Shown piece by piece: positions 6,834 through 15,664 of a stretch of 23,324 nt of DNA. This stretch comes from Deltaproteobacteria bacterium (GTDB lineage Bacteria; Desulfobacterota; DSM-4660; Desulfatiglandales; HGW-15). The stretch spans positions 1 to 23,324 of the forward strand of contig JAFDHB010000043.1 of NCBI GenBank assembly GCA_019308985.1, given 5' to 3'. Position numbers and translations under genes: made by a program. Position 1 is the first letter of the stretch, and each line of letters opens with the position of its first letter. Under the pieces are notes generated by a model. That model saw only the letters and a program-made list of their open reading frames with translations. It ran no database searches and was not told where the DNA came from.

Positions 6834-7837
6834 AGCTCGACATCGTTATTCCCATATATAACGAGGAGGAGAATCTGGCGGAACTGAATCGGAGGCTGAA
6901 GCAGGTCTGTGATCAACAGGAGGGAGTCTCATGGCGGGTCATTTACGTAAACGACGGAAGTACCGACCATTCCCTTGAGATAATGCTGGAGCAGGGTAGA
7001 AAAGATCCAAGGTTCACTATAGTGGACCTTTCCAGAAACTTTGGACACCAATCTGCCATTGCAGCAGGACTTGCCCATTGCGCGGGGGATGTTGCCATAT
7101 TCATGGACGGGGATCTCCAGGATCCTCCGGAACTGATCCCTGAGCTTTTGGAAAGGTGGCGGGAGGGGAAACAAGTCGTGAGGGCCCAAAGAAGGAGCCG
7201 CAAAGAGAAAGGGATAAGGAGGATCGGATTTGAGGTCTTTCACAGGCTTTTTGCATGGATCAGTGATTACCCGATACCATCCCATGCCGGTATATTCGGC
7301 CTCCTGGATCGGCGGGCAGTGGAAGAACTCAAGAAACTGCCGGAAAAGAACCGATTTTTCCCTGGCCTGAGGAGTTGGGTAGGTTTTACCCAGGACGTGA
7401 TTTCCTACGACAGAGACGAAAGGGCCGCAGGCGAGCCAAAACAATCACTGAAACGCCTGGTCAGCTATGCACTCGATGCTGTCTTCAGTTTTTCTTACAA
7501 GCCCCTGAGGATCATGACCTGCATGGGAATGATTATCAGCATAGTGGGCTTTCTATTGGCCTGCTTTTTCGTAGTCAAGAGGTTAATGGGAATAGAGGTA
7601 GCCCAGACAGGTTTCACTACCCTGGTTACCCTGATTCTCTTCCTGGGTGGTATTCAACTTATTGCCATAGGTTTGCTGGGAGAATACGTAGCCCGCATAT
7701 ATGATGAGTCCAAGAAACGCCCCCTTTACATAGTTCGAGGGCTGTATGGTATTAATGCCGGGGCCCGGGAAGGAGACCTCAATTCTCAGGGAGGCGACGG
7801 GTCTCCCTCATTTCGAGAGAAAACCGGAGCGCGGTAA
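6830..7837 (+). CDS. Polyprenyl-phosphate sugar GT2 (GtrB/CsbB/DPM type)
   Basis: A 335-aa membrane-attached enzyme that should load a sugar from a nucleotide donor onto undecaprenyl phosphate at the cytoplasmic face. The GT-A domain shows IPIYNEEENL at the start, VNDGSTD (about 40-46), the acid motif MDGDLQDPPE with D93 and D95, and the acceptor-side block around KNRFFPGLRSWVGF. Two membrane helices follow (about 226-250 and 260-284), the GtrB/ArnC/CsbB layout. TTG 6830 is chosen because AAGGAGG (6816-6822) lies seven bases upstream and TTGA overlaps the previous stop; TTG 6824 is possible but only one base from the ribosome site. Sugar identity cannot be told. With GtrA before and GT-C genes after, it completes a three-component system. 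Confidence 0.9.
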   Translation: MKLDIVIPIYNEEENLAELNRRLKQVCDQQEGVSWRVIYVNDGSTDHSLEIMLEQGRKDPRFTIVDLSRNFGHQSAIAAGLAHCAGDVAIFMDGDLQDPPELIPELLERWREGKQVVRAQRRSRKEKGIRRIGFEVFHRLFAWISDYPIPSHAGIFGLLDRRAVEELKKLPEKNRFFPGLRSWVGFTQDVISYDRDERAAGEPKQSLKRLVSYALDAVFSFSYKPLRIMTCMGMIISIVGFLLACFFVVKRLMGIEVAQTGFTTLVTLILFLGGIQLIAIGLLGEYVARIYDESKKRPLYIVRGLYGINAGAREGDLNSQGGDGSPSFREKTGAR

Positions 7838-9921
7838 TGGGTGAAATGAGCGATGCAAGATCAAGCCATTCCCTGTCCCCACTCCTGGCCGTCATTTGCT
7901 TCGGGGTTTACCTCATAACAACCTGCCCCAGCGTATACCTGGGAGATAGCGGGGAATTGACCGGTGCGGCCTTTTCTCTCGGCATACCTCACAACAGTGG
8001 CTACCCTCTTTATGCCCTTTTGGGAAAGATCTTCTGCTTGATACCCATCGGCAACGTGGGGTTCAGAATGAATCTCATGTCGAGTGCCTTTGCGGTAGGT
8101 TGCCTTTTGATCGTATTCAGCCTCATTGCAAACTGGACTTCCTCCAGGATCGCAGCCCTTTCCTCTACCCTGGTCCTGGCATTTACCCCTCTTTTCTGGC
8201 TTCAGACCGTGGCAGCCGAAGTGTACTCCATGCACCTCTTTTTCGTTGCCCTGTTGATCCATATCCTGTGGAAATGGGACAGGGAAGGTGATTTCCATCT
8301 CCTTTGCCTCTTTGCGTTCATCACGGGACTCAGCTTTGGAAATCATCTCCAAACAGTGATGCTTGCACCTGCCGTGATTTTCCTGGTCATGGTGAGGGAC
8401 AGGAAGGCCCTTTTCAGACCGGCACACGTTCTTGTTCTGGCTTTTCTCTTTCTGTTAGCCCTTTCCGTTTATATCTACTTGCCTATACGCACCAATGCAG
8501 GAGCTGCCATTCACTGGGGTGACCCCAATACCCTTGGAAGGTTCTTGGCCCATGTGACCGGCCGCACTCATCGAGAAGTATACGTGCTGGGCCGGACTTT
8601 CTTGGAGTATTTCCACCGCGCCAACCAGATCCTGTCGCTTGTCGGAATACAGCTCGGGGTGATTCTCCTGATAGCCCTCTGGGGTTTTCTCAAGCTGAGG
8701 CCCCTGCGCTGGAGGATCTTTTTCGTCCTCGTGATCATCTTTGACTTTGCATACGCCGTATTCCTCAACGTCGTTTCCATAAAGGTCACACCATTCGGCC
8801 TACCTAGCCTGGTTGTTCTTATCATTCTCTCAGGGGTCGGCATTGCCGGAGGATTGAGATGGGTGAGAAACCGGACCAGGGTCAGCCTGGGGACACAGCG
8901 GCTCGTGAAAGGATTTTGCTGCGCTTTACCGGCGCTCCCCCTGCTTCTGAACCTTTCATCGTCCAATCAGAGCAGCAATTACACGGCCCACGAATATGCG
9001 GTGAATGCCTTGAGAACTGCCGGGCCTGGAAGCATTCTTTTCCTGGAGGGGGACAATGGTTTCTTTCCCGTTGCCTACGCTAGGATCGCGGAAAGGATGA
9101 GGCCCGACCTCATATTGTTCGACCGCCACAATACCATATTCAAGATGCCCTACCTGGGAGAGGGCAAAGGACGTTTTGTCGGTAGGTGGGAGGAATACGT
9201 GAGAATTCTCGAAAAGGGGATTATTAATAGGCTGTCCCCTGTGGGAATCTATTATCTCACATTCATGCCCGCGGCCCTTTCCTTACCCCAAGGATACCAA
9301 TTGGTTCCCGCGGGAATCCTCCATAGAGTTGCAAAAAAGAGAGATCCCGGAAATCCGTACCGTATTAGAAATCTATGGAAATACTACGCATCAGAAAGTT
9401 TCTACGAAAACTTTGAGAAGGACTTCATGACCAGGCAGGTGCAGTCCCATTTTCATCTCAGGTATGGTCATTATCTGTTTCTCGCAGGACAGCCCAACCT
9501 GGGACTAAGATACTTGAGGAATGCTTCGAGGATCGGATATGACGACAGCGTGGTACGCACCAAGGTGGCAGGTATCCTTGCAGATTACGGCTATTTTGAA
9601 GAAGCAAGACTTGAACTGGAAAAGGTATTGGCGGACAAGGACGAGGGTACGGTAAATAATAGCTGGGGTGTCTATTTCTACAAGAAAGGAGAATATGAAA
9701 AAGCTGTAGAACGCTTCAGCAAGGCCGTATCGTTGAAGCCCCGAGAGTACTCCTATCTGAAAAACCTAGGATTGGCCCTGTACAAAGCTGGGGACAGGGA
9801 TAGGGCGCTGAAAGTCTTTCGACGTTCCCTGAACATCAATATGAACCAACCGGAAATTCTGGAACTTATCAAAGAAGAAGGGCTGGATCCAAGCAAAGAA
9901 AAAATGCCGGGTGACGGTTAA
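7837..9921 (+). CDS. DUF2723 GT-C protein with TPR tail, copy 1
   Basis: A 694-aa polytopic protein of the DUF2723 family, to which animal TMEM260, a protein O-mannosyltransferase, belongs. The first outer loop carries GDSGE (D37, E40) and PHNSGYPLY (51-59), the most conserved part of the family and the likely catalytic region. About ten membrane spans cover residues 15-365, then a soluble region, and TPR repeats at about 565-685. The expected activity is periplasmic sugar transfer from a lipid carrier to a protein held by the TPRs; this is inferred from the family. Its start overlaps the previous stop as TAATG, so translation is coupled, with GGAG eleven bases before the ATG. It is followed by a close paralog in the same arrangement. 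Confidence 0.85.
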   Translation: MGEMSDARSSHSLSPLLAVICFGVYLITTCPSVYLGDSGELTGAAFSLGIPHNSGYPLYALLGKIFCLIPIGNVGFRMNLMSSAFAVGCLLIVFSLIANWTSSRIAALSSTLVLAFTPLFWLQTVAAEVYSMHLFFVALLIHILWKWDREGDFHLLCLFAFITGLSFGNHLQTVMLAPAVIFLVMVRDRKALFRPAHVLVLAFLFLLALSVYIYLPIRTNAGAAIHWGDPNTLGRFLAHVTGRTHREVYVLGRTFLEYFHRANQILSLVGIQLGVILLIALWGFLKLRPLRWRIFFVLVIIFDFAYAVFLNVVSIKVTPFGLPSLVVLIILSGVGIAGGLRWVRNRTRVSLGTQRLVKGFCCALPALPLLLNLSSSNQSSNYTAHEYAVNALRTAGPGSILFLEGDNGFFPVAYARIAERMRPDLILFDRHNTIFKMPYLGEGKGRFVGRWEEYVRILEKGIINRLSPVGIYYLTFMPAALSLPQGYQLVPAGILHRVAKKRDPGNPYRIRNLWKYYASESFYENFEKDFMTRQVQSHFHLRYGHYLFLAGQPNLGLRYLRNASRIGYDDSVVRTKVAGILADYGYFEEARLELEKVLADKDEGTVNNSWGVYFYKKGEYEKAVERFSKAVSLKPREYSYLKNLGLALYKAGDRDRALKVFRRSLNINMNQPEILELIKEEGLDPSKEKMPGDG

Positions 9922-11960
9922 TGGCCTCTGTCTTCTTGGTAGCCCTCCTATTCGGCGTATATCTCAACACCATTTGCCCTACCGTATACCTGGGCGATAG
10001 CGGTGAACTCACTGCCGCGGCCTTCTCATTAGGCATTCCCCATAACAGCGGCTATCCCCTCTATTCCCTGATAGGCAAGATATTTTGCCTCCTGCCCGTC
10101 GGTAATATCGGCTTCAGGATGAACCTCATGTCGGCCTCTTTTGCCACTGCCACCCTATGGATTGTGTACTCCCTCGTGAAACGAATGACCGGATCGAGGT
10201 TCGGAGCCTTTTTCAGCGCCCTGGTGCTGGCTTTTTCTCAAGTGTTTTGGTCTCAAAGCACCTCTGCCGAGGTATATACTCTTCATATCTTTTTCGTGGC
10301 ACTGCTGATAAGGGTGTTGTACTGGTGGGATGAAAGGGGCGAATTCCATATCCTTGCCCTCTTCGTGTTCCTGACAGGTCTCAGTTTCGGCAACCACTTG
10401 CAGACGGTGATGCTCGCGCCTGGTGTCTTCTTCCTGATACTGCACAAGGACCCGAAATCCATCTTGAATATCCGGAGTTTTCTGGTCCTGACCCTTTTGT
10501 TCATCACGCCCCTCATACTCTATTTGTATCTGCCTATCCGGACGGATGCCGGCGCTGCCATTACCTGGGGCGACCCAAATAACCTGGAAAGGTTCTGGGC
10601 CCATGTCTCGGGCCGATCCCACAGGGCGAGCTATGTCTTTAGTAAGACGCCCACAGAATACCTATTGAGGGCAAAGGAGACGGCCCAATTCATAGTTTCC
10701 CAGTTCGGTGTCCTGTTGCTTCTTGCCGGTTGGGGTTGGCTCAAATTGGCTTCCCTGTGCTGGAAAGCTTTCTTTCTCCTGGTGACAATATTTGATTTAT
10801 TCTACACCATCTTCCTGAATATCATATCCCTTCAAATAACCGCCTTCACTTTGCCGACCTCGGTCGTCATCGCCATCTTGTTTGGAAATGGAGTCGCAAA
10901 GATAATCAAGGTGTTGGAAAGACGGTCGGGCCTCCACCCCGGCGTTCAAAGGGCTGTTAAGGCGACGTGTTTTGCCGTACCCGGAATCTTCCTTGTTTTG
11001 AACTTTGGTCTCTGCAATCAAAGCAAAAACTATACTGCTTATGAGCATGCTGTGAACATCTTCAGAACGACTGGCAGGGGAGATATCCTTTTCATGAACG
11101 GTGACAACTATGTATTCCCCATCCTTTATGCGCGGATCGTGGAGCGAATGGGAGAAGATAGAACGCTTTTCGACAGGAACAATATCTTTTATGAATGGCT
11201 CAACAAGGGCGAAGGCATAGTTCCCTACAGCCAGGTATGGAAAGACCTCAGAAGGGAAAAGGAACATGAGATCGTCAGAACAAAAGGAAGCCACGATGTC
11301 TTCTATGCGGTCTTTGGCCCCTATGCCATTGATCTCCCGAGTCCTTACCGGCTGGTCCCCTATGGTGTTCTCCAAAAGGTCGTCCACAAGGAAGAAGGGG
11401 TCTTCCCACTGGATACGGTCTGGAGATATTACACGAGGGAAAGCTTCTACGAAGACTTCCAGAAGGATTTCATGACCAGAGAAGTGGCTGCATACTATCA
11501 CTTCAACAGGGGAAAGGCCCTTTTTCATTCAGGAGACATCCAAAGGGGAGTAAAGACCATAATGCTCGCCTCAGAGATTGGTTTCGATGATGATCTCATC
11601 CACAACGATATTGCTATATTCTTCATAGACAGGGGGTTTATGAAGGAGGGAAGGAAGGAGCTGGAAAAGGCCTTGATCTATCACGAGGACCTCAGCGGCG
11701 TCTACAACAACTGGGGGTATTATTATCACAAGATGGGCGAGTACGGAAAGGCGGCGGAATATCTTGAAAAGGCTGTGGAACTTAAGCCCGATAATGTCGG
11801 GTACCTCAACAATCTGGGCTTTGCCTTGGTTAAGGTCGGTAGAAAAAAAGAGGCCCTGAAGGTATACAAGAAGTCGCTGCGCCTCAAACCTCACCAGCCT
11901 GATGTGATTGAGTTTATGAGGATGAATGGCCTGATAACACCAAGGAATGAACAGGAATAG
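9921..11960 (+). CDS. DUF2723 GT-C protein with TPR tail, copy 2
   Basis: A 679-aa paralog of the preceding gene, joined to it by a TAATG overlap and lacking its own clear ribosome site. It keeps GDSGE (D26, E29) and PHNSGYPLY (40-48). Over the 36 residues around this motif the two copies agree at 32 positions by eye, whereas over a 45-residue stretch of the TPR region they agree at only 17. About ten membrane spans precede a soluble middle domain, and TPR repeats run from about 545 to the end, including GYYYHKMGEYGKAAEYL. The likely role is the same chemistry as copy 1 on a different acceptor; that division of labour is inference. It arose by tandem duplication within the operon. Confidence 0.85.
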   Translation: MASVFLVALLFGVYLNTICPTVYLGDSGELTAAAFSLGIPHNSGYPLYSLIGKIFCLLPVGNIGFRMNLMSASFATATLWIVYSLVKRMTGSRFGAFFSALVLAFSQVFWSQSTSAEVYTLHIFFVALLIRVLYWWDERGEFHILALFVFLTGLSFGNHLQTVMLAPGVFFLILHKDPKSILNIRSFLVLTLLFITPLILYLYLPIRTDAGAAITWGDPNNLERFWAHVSGRSHRASYVFSKTPTEYLLRAKETAQFIVSQFGVLLLLAGWGWLKLASLCWKAFFLLVTIFDLFYTIFLNIISLQITAFTLPTSVVIAILFGNGVAKIIKVLERRSGLHPGVQRAVKATCFAVPGIFLVLNFGLCNQSKNYTAYEHAVNIFRTTGRGDILFMNGDNYVFPILYARIVERMGEDRTLFDRNNIFYEWLNKGEGIVPYSQVWKDLRREKEHEIVRTKGSHDVFYAVFGPYAIDLPSPYRLVPYGVLQKVVHKEEGVFPLDTVWRYYTRESFYEDFQKDFMTREVAAYYHFNRGKALFHSGDIQRGVKTIMLASEIGFDDDLIHNDIAIFFIDRGFMKEGRKELEKALIYHEDLSGVYNNWGYYYHKMGEYGKAAEYLEKAVELKPDNVGYLNNLGFALVKVGRKKEALKVYKKSLRLKPHQPDVIEFMRMNGLITPRNEQE

Positions 11961-11966
11961 GAGTGT

Positions 11967-12140
11967 ATGAAGGGGAAGATGGAACCAGTGGCCAGGAGCC
12001 GAAGAACTTTCATGTATCTATTCTTGTTTTTAGCTTCCTTTTACTACCTTACCAATGCGGGGGGATATAAGGCCGGCGATGAAAGCGTAATAAGCGCCCA
12101 GGGGAGTCGGCTTAGCACGTCTCCGGACAAAGGACACTGA
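11967..12140 (+). CDS. Small secreted or membrane protein, 57 aa, unknown
   Basis: A 57-codon frame lies in the 184-base gap between the second DUF2723 gene and the yfhO-like gene, starting 6 bases after one stop and ending 4 bases before the next start. AGGAG (11959-11963) precedes the ATG by three bases, a short but usable spacing. The product has a basic N-terminus (ARSRR at 9-13), a hydrophobic stretch (about 15-29, FMYLFLFLASFYYLT) and a polar C-terminal tail (31-57). That is the shape of a signal peptide or single membrane anchor; a cut after NA (30-31) is possible. No family is recognised. Its exact fit into the operon argues for a real gene. Confidence 0.55.
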   Translation: MKGKMEPVARSRRTFMYLFLFLASFYYLTNAGGYKAGDESVISAQGSRLSTSPDKGH

Positions 12141-12144
12141 ATCA

Positions 12145-14439
12145 ATGTTAACAAAAAGAATCTTCAACAGGGATGGTTTTGCGCTACTGATATTGATCTT
12201 GCTTGTCGTCCTGTTCTTCGGCAGGGTCCTTTTCTCAGAGAAGGTCCTCTATGGTTCCGATTTTGTAACCCAGTTTTACCCATGGAAAAAGTTCATATAT
12301 GACAGCATAAGGTCCGATGGGTCGATCCCTTTCTGGAACCCCTATCTCTTCTCAGGCGTACCATTCATATCCAATATACAGGCCTCGATGTTTTATCCCC
12401 TGGGATTCCTATACTACCTGATACCTCCCGAAGCGGCCTATGTATATTCTACGGTCCTGCACTGCATCCTCGGGGCTGTCTTTATGTATTCCTTTCTAAG
12501 AAGCCTTTCTGTCTCTCCGGCTGGTAGCTTCGTTTCGTCCATAGTGTTCATCCTCAACGGGTTTTTCATGGGCCACCTCTATGCCGGACATCTGTCTTTT
12601 GTGCAGGTGTACATATGGATACCCCTAATCTTCTTTTTCATGTGCCGATATGTTAAAACACGCGACTATCGTTACGCCATACTTTCAGGCTTGACACTTG
12701 GGGTCCAAATCCTCGGGGGCTTTCCTCAGCTCTCCTTTTACACGATATTGGCGCTCTTGCTTTTCTCCTGCTACCGGTGCATCATTTTTTGGCGAGACCA
12801 TGATCCAAAGGGCGCCATGAGATTGAGCCTTGGCTTTGGTATCCTGGTGGTGACAGGGTTAGCCCTTGCGGCTGTTCAGGTACTCCCCACGATGGAGTTT
12901 GCCGGACTTTCCACCAGGTCCGGGGGGGTGAGTTATGCCTTCGCCACATATGATTCCCTTCATCCCAAGGAGTTGCTGGCATTCCTTGTTCCATATATCT
13001 TCGGCAGTCCTGTTGACGGGACCTACTGGAGATCCCCTGAGGTATGGCATTTTTGGGAGACCTGTGGCTACGTGGGCATTATCCCAATCTTCTTGATATT
13101 TGTTCAGCTGCAAAAGGATGCCTTGCGCGGTTTGCGTATTTTCTTCTTTGGGCTCATGCTCTTTTCCCTTTTTCTGGCGTTGGGGAAGCACAATCCTATC
13201 TACCCGCTGGTTTACCGCCTGCCTGGATTTGATAGCTTCCGTATTCCCGCCCAGATCATATTTCTCTACGTCTTCGGGATAGCTGTAGTTTCGGGAATAG
13301 TTCTGGATCAGGTGGCCAAAGGGAGCTGGGGGCCGAGAAAGATCGGCATTACACCCCTCGCCATCCTGGGGGTAGGGCTTGTCGTCTTTGCTACCGGCAT
13401 TGCTTTTTTTCGTTACAACACATTCTTCTATTTGTTCAGGTTTTTTGCAGAGGGGCCCATAGGAGATGCCCAGCTTGTGGGTCTCTTCGAGAGGGTCAGT
13501 CGTTCCCTATACCAGGGCGGTTTCATCTTTTTCAGTACCGCTGTGCTTCTTTGGGCCTCAAAAAGAGGGAAAATCCAGCAAGGGCTATTCAAGGGGCTGA
13601 TATCTTTCCTCCTGGTGGCTGACCTATTCCTGTTTGGATCAGAGTTCGTCCGGACCTATACCTTTGAATTAACCCCTGAGAAAGCGCAAATACTCCCAAA
13701 GTTACCGCGAAACCCTGCCGGAGGAAGGGTCGTGACATTAAGCAATCTCTTCCCGGCCAACGATGGATTGAGGTACAGGTTCCCATCGGTATTGGGCTAC
13801 GACCCCCTTATTTTGAAGAGATACGTGGAGTATGTCCTGGTTGCCCAGGGTGTTGAGAGGCCTAATCCGGAAGACATAGTCAACCTGTCACTGATTAAGT
13901 ATCCCGAGGCAAAACTCATTGGGCTACTCAACGCGAGATACCTGATTTCCGGGAAAGACATAAAAGTGTTGGGAGCTGTTGTCCCTTACGCAAACCTGGT
14001 GAGTAGATCCGTAGTCAAATCACCGGAGGAAATTCTTCGCTTCATGAACGGGGATGAATTCGATCCAAAATCAATGGTGGTTTTCGAACCGGGAACTGTG
14101 AAACAAGTCATGTCCGGGGGACGGACACAAGCGAGGCACGGCTCATCCTATTCAGTGATTGAATACAATACCGATGATCTTCGGATCAGGGTGGAGACAA
14201 AAAAGCCCGCCTACCTGGTCCTTAGCGAAATATACTACCCAGGATGGCGGGCTAGGGTCGATGGAAAAGAGGTCGAAGTCCTATGCGGCAACTATATTTT
14301 TCGGGTCATTCCCCTGGAAGCGGGCGAGCACGAGGTTCAATTGTACTTTATTTCGTGGCCCTTTCGTATAGGGGCGATAATATCTGTGTTCGCGCTCGTT
14401 TTGGGCATATACCTTCTTCTTGGAAGGAAAAAGCTTTGA
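12145..14439 (+). CDS. YfhO-family GT-C membrane glycosyltransferase
   Basis: A 764-aa polytopic protein of the YfhO family. The first outer loop has YGSDFVTQFYPW (D39) and PFWNPYLFSGVPF (62-74), the family's signature. About a dozen membrane spans fill residues 11-500, and a periplasmic beta-rich domain (about 510-735) with YYPGWRARVDG precedes a last span before the KK end. In Bacillus and Listeria, YfhO-type proteins take a sugar from a lipid carrier made by a CsbB-like GT2, with a GtcA flippase, and add it to teichoic acid. The GT2 and GtrA genes 5-6 kb upstream in the same operon match this trio. In a Gram-negative cell the acceptor must differ and may be LPS, a polysaccharide or a protein. 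AAAGGA ends ten bases before the ATG. It is the last tightly packed gene of the run. Confidence 0.87.
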   Translation: MLTKRIFNRDGFALLILILLVVLFFGRVLFSEKVLYGSDFVTQFYPWKKFIYDSIRSDGSIPFWNPYLFSGVPFISNIQASMFYPLGFLYYLIPPEAAYVYSTVLHCILGAVFMYSFLRSLSVSPAGSFVSSIVFILNGFFMGHLYAGHLSFVQVYIWIPLIFFFMCRYVKTRDYRYAILSGLTLGVQILGGFPQLSFYTILALLLFSCYRCIIFWRDHDPKGAMRLSLGFGILVVTGLALAAVQVLPTMEFAGLSTRSGGVSYAFATYDSLHPKELLAFLVPYIFGSPVDGTYWRSPEVWHFWETCGYVGIIPIFLIFVQLQKDALRGLRIFFFGLMLFSLFLALGKHNPIYPLVYRLPGFDSFRIPAQIIFLYVFGIAVVSGIVLDQVAKGSWGPRKIGITPLAILGVGLVVFATGIAFFRYNTFFYLFRFFAEGPIGDAQLVGLFERVSRSLYQGGFIFFSTAVLLWASKRGKIQQGLFKGLISFLLVADLFLFGSEFVRTYTFELTPEKAQILPKLPRNPAGGRVVTLSNLFPANDGLRYRFPSVLGYDPLILKRYVEYVLVAQGVERPNPEDIVNLSLIKYPEAKLIGLLNARYLISGKDIKVLGAVVPYANLVSRSVVKSPEEILRFMNGDEFDPKSMVVFEPGTVKQVMSGGRTQARHGSSYSVIEYNTDDLRIRVETKKPAYLVLSEIYYPGWRARVDGKEVEVLCGNYIFRVIPLEAGEHEVQLYFISWPFRIGAIISVFALVLGIYLLLGRKKL

Positions 14440-14935
14440 GAAACCATATGTTGGTGACAGCAATATGGTTGCCTCACTCCAAAGTTTGATGGAACCGCCG
14501 AATCTCTGAAAGGTTTCTATGCAAGGGTTTCGGAGGTAGCAATTGAATCCCGTTGGGAGAACACCTTTCTAAGCGAAGGGCTTGCACACAACAATGGCTT
14601 TGAGACCTTTGAACTTTTCATAAAAGGAGCAAAAGGGGCCTTTAGTCGAATATGGAAACCGTGGTCCTCCCGCATGCCGGGATTTTCGACAGGTTAGGTC
14701 AGAGTTCAATAGCTATGGGGTGATATGCCGGCGAAGAATCCATGAGTCAGAAATCCGGCGGCGCCGTTGAATTCTGGTTTCCCTATATCGTCGGCGGTCA
14801 TCGTGGGCTATACCCCTTTTCAGTGTGGTCACCCTAGCCCCGGATCTTCAATGTTAATTGTCCCCAGCCTTGATTAAAGAAGGGAAAGGGAATATAATGT
14901 TGCACACCAAAGAGGGTGAATAGGGGACTGTAGAC
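14440..14935 (+). other. 496-base spacer with degenerate coding remnants
   Basis: No intact gene is present. Close to the yfhO-like stop is an 8-bp inverted repeat, AACCATAT (14442-14449) and ATATGGTT (14463-14470), without a T tract. A frameshifted coding remnant follows (14458-14697, listed separately). From about 14700 to 14880 I see only short stop-broken frames. No promoter boxes convince me ahead of the next gene. Confidence 0.5.
14458..14697 (+). pseudogene. Frameshifted gene remnant, family unknown
   Basis: A 79-codon stop-free frame without a start codon ends at TAG 14695-14697. Its composition is protein-like, with blocks such as SRWENTFLSEG and GFETFELFIKGAKG. The first 24 bases of homology, 14460-14483, match 22726-22703 on the other strand at 23 positions, and weaker similarity continues for about 35 bases with a one-base length difference. 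In the copy at 22703 this block reads NMVGSLQNL; here the equivalent NMVASLQSL is in another frame and hits a stop soon after. That fits a decayed gene that lost its start and suffered a frameshift. I do not recognise the protein family. Confidence 0.4.
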
Positions 14936-15619
14936 ATGGAGACGAACCACGCCTTGAAGGCACTGATTGAAAAAAGACCGGTGAAGAAAGCCCTGATCGT
15001 GACCGGCGTGCTGCTCGTGATGTTTCTCATGTTGTGGGCCCGTGCATTCTATGGCTCTGTCAAGGCTTATCAAAAAGGAGAGGGTTTCCTCAAGCAGGGG
15101 AACTACATAAGGGCCATTACTTACTTTGATAGATCCATTCACTGGTATACTCCCCTTAACCCTTATGTGAGGAAATCTGCTGAAAGGCTTTGGGAGATAG
15201 GCGAAAAGGCCCAGGAAACCGGGGATACCAAGTTGGCATTGATAGCTTACAGGACCATAAGAAGTGGGTTCTATGCAGCAAGCCATTTCATAGTCCCTCA
15301 CGGGGAATGGATTGAGAGGGCCGAGGCAAGAATAGCCGCACTGGTGGAAAAGGAACAAGAGAATAGGGCCGTGGCAAAGGACATTGCTTCCCTCAGGGAT
15401 GCGATCCGGGAAAGCCAAGAGGCGAGGACCCCGGATGTTTCCTGGACTATTGTCCTGGAAGTGGGTCTCTTGGGGTGGATCGGTTCCATAATCCTGTTCA
15501 TTATGGTTTACCTGAAGAGGGAAGGCGTATCCGGGTTTTTTCGGATATCTGCGCTGAAGTGGTTCTCGGCAACCGCGGTCTTTTTCTTCATGTGGATCAT
15601 CGGAATGATGCGGGCATGA
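14936..15619 (+). CDS. Small membrane TPR-like protein, unknown role
   Basis: A 227-aa protein with one membrane span near the N-terminus (about 19-37), a TPR-like helical region (about 45-120, GEGFLKQGNYIRAITYFDRS), a charged coiled-coil-prone stretch (about 130-165) and two membrane spans at the end (about 173-193 and 207-224). The block HWYTPLNPYVRKSAERLWEIG followed by GDTKLALIAYRTIRSGFY is highly structured and probably conserved, so this is a real gene, but I cannot name a family function. The soluble domain is probably held on one side of the inner membrane as a scaffold. It lies between the main glycosylation run and the convergent minus-strand genes. Only a weak AGGGG lies upstream of the ATG. 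Confidence 0.75.
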   Translation: METNHALKALIEKRPVKKALIVTGVLLVMFLMLWARAFYGSVKAYQKGEGFLKQGNYIRAITYFDRSIHWYTPLNPYVRKSAERLWEIGEKAQETGDTKLALIAYRTIRSGFYAASHFIVPHGEWIERAEARIAALVEKEQENRAVAKDIASLRDAIRESQEARTPDVSWTIVLEVGLLGWIGSIILFIMVYLKREGVSGFFRISALKWFSATAVFFFMWIIGMMRA

Positions 15620-15664
15620 AGAGAAGCTTATCAGAGAATCTCCTCTCTTCGATTCCTTTCGATA

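Noticed and set aside
14442..14470. AACCATAT / ATATGGTT repeat after the yfhO-like gene as a terminator
   Set aside because: AT-rich 8-bp stem, 13-base loop and no T run; also overlaps the start of the decayed coding remnant.
15618..15650. Inverted repeat GAAGAGA / TCTCTTC in the convergent gap as a two-way terminator
   Set aside because: Only seven base pairs with a long loop and no T tract on either side; too weak to call.
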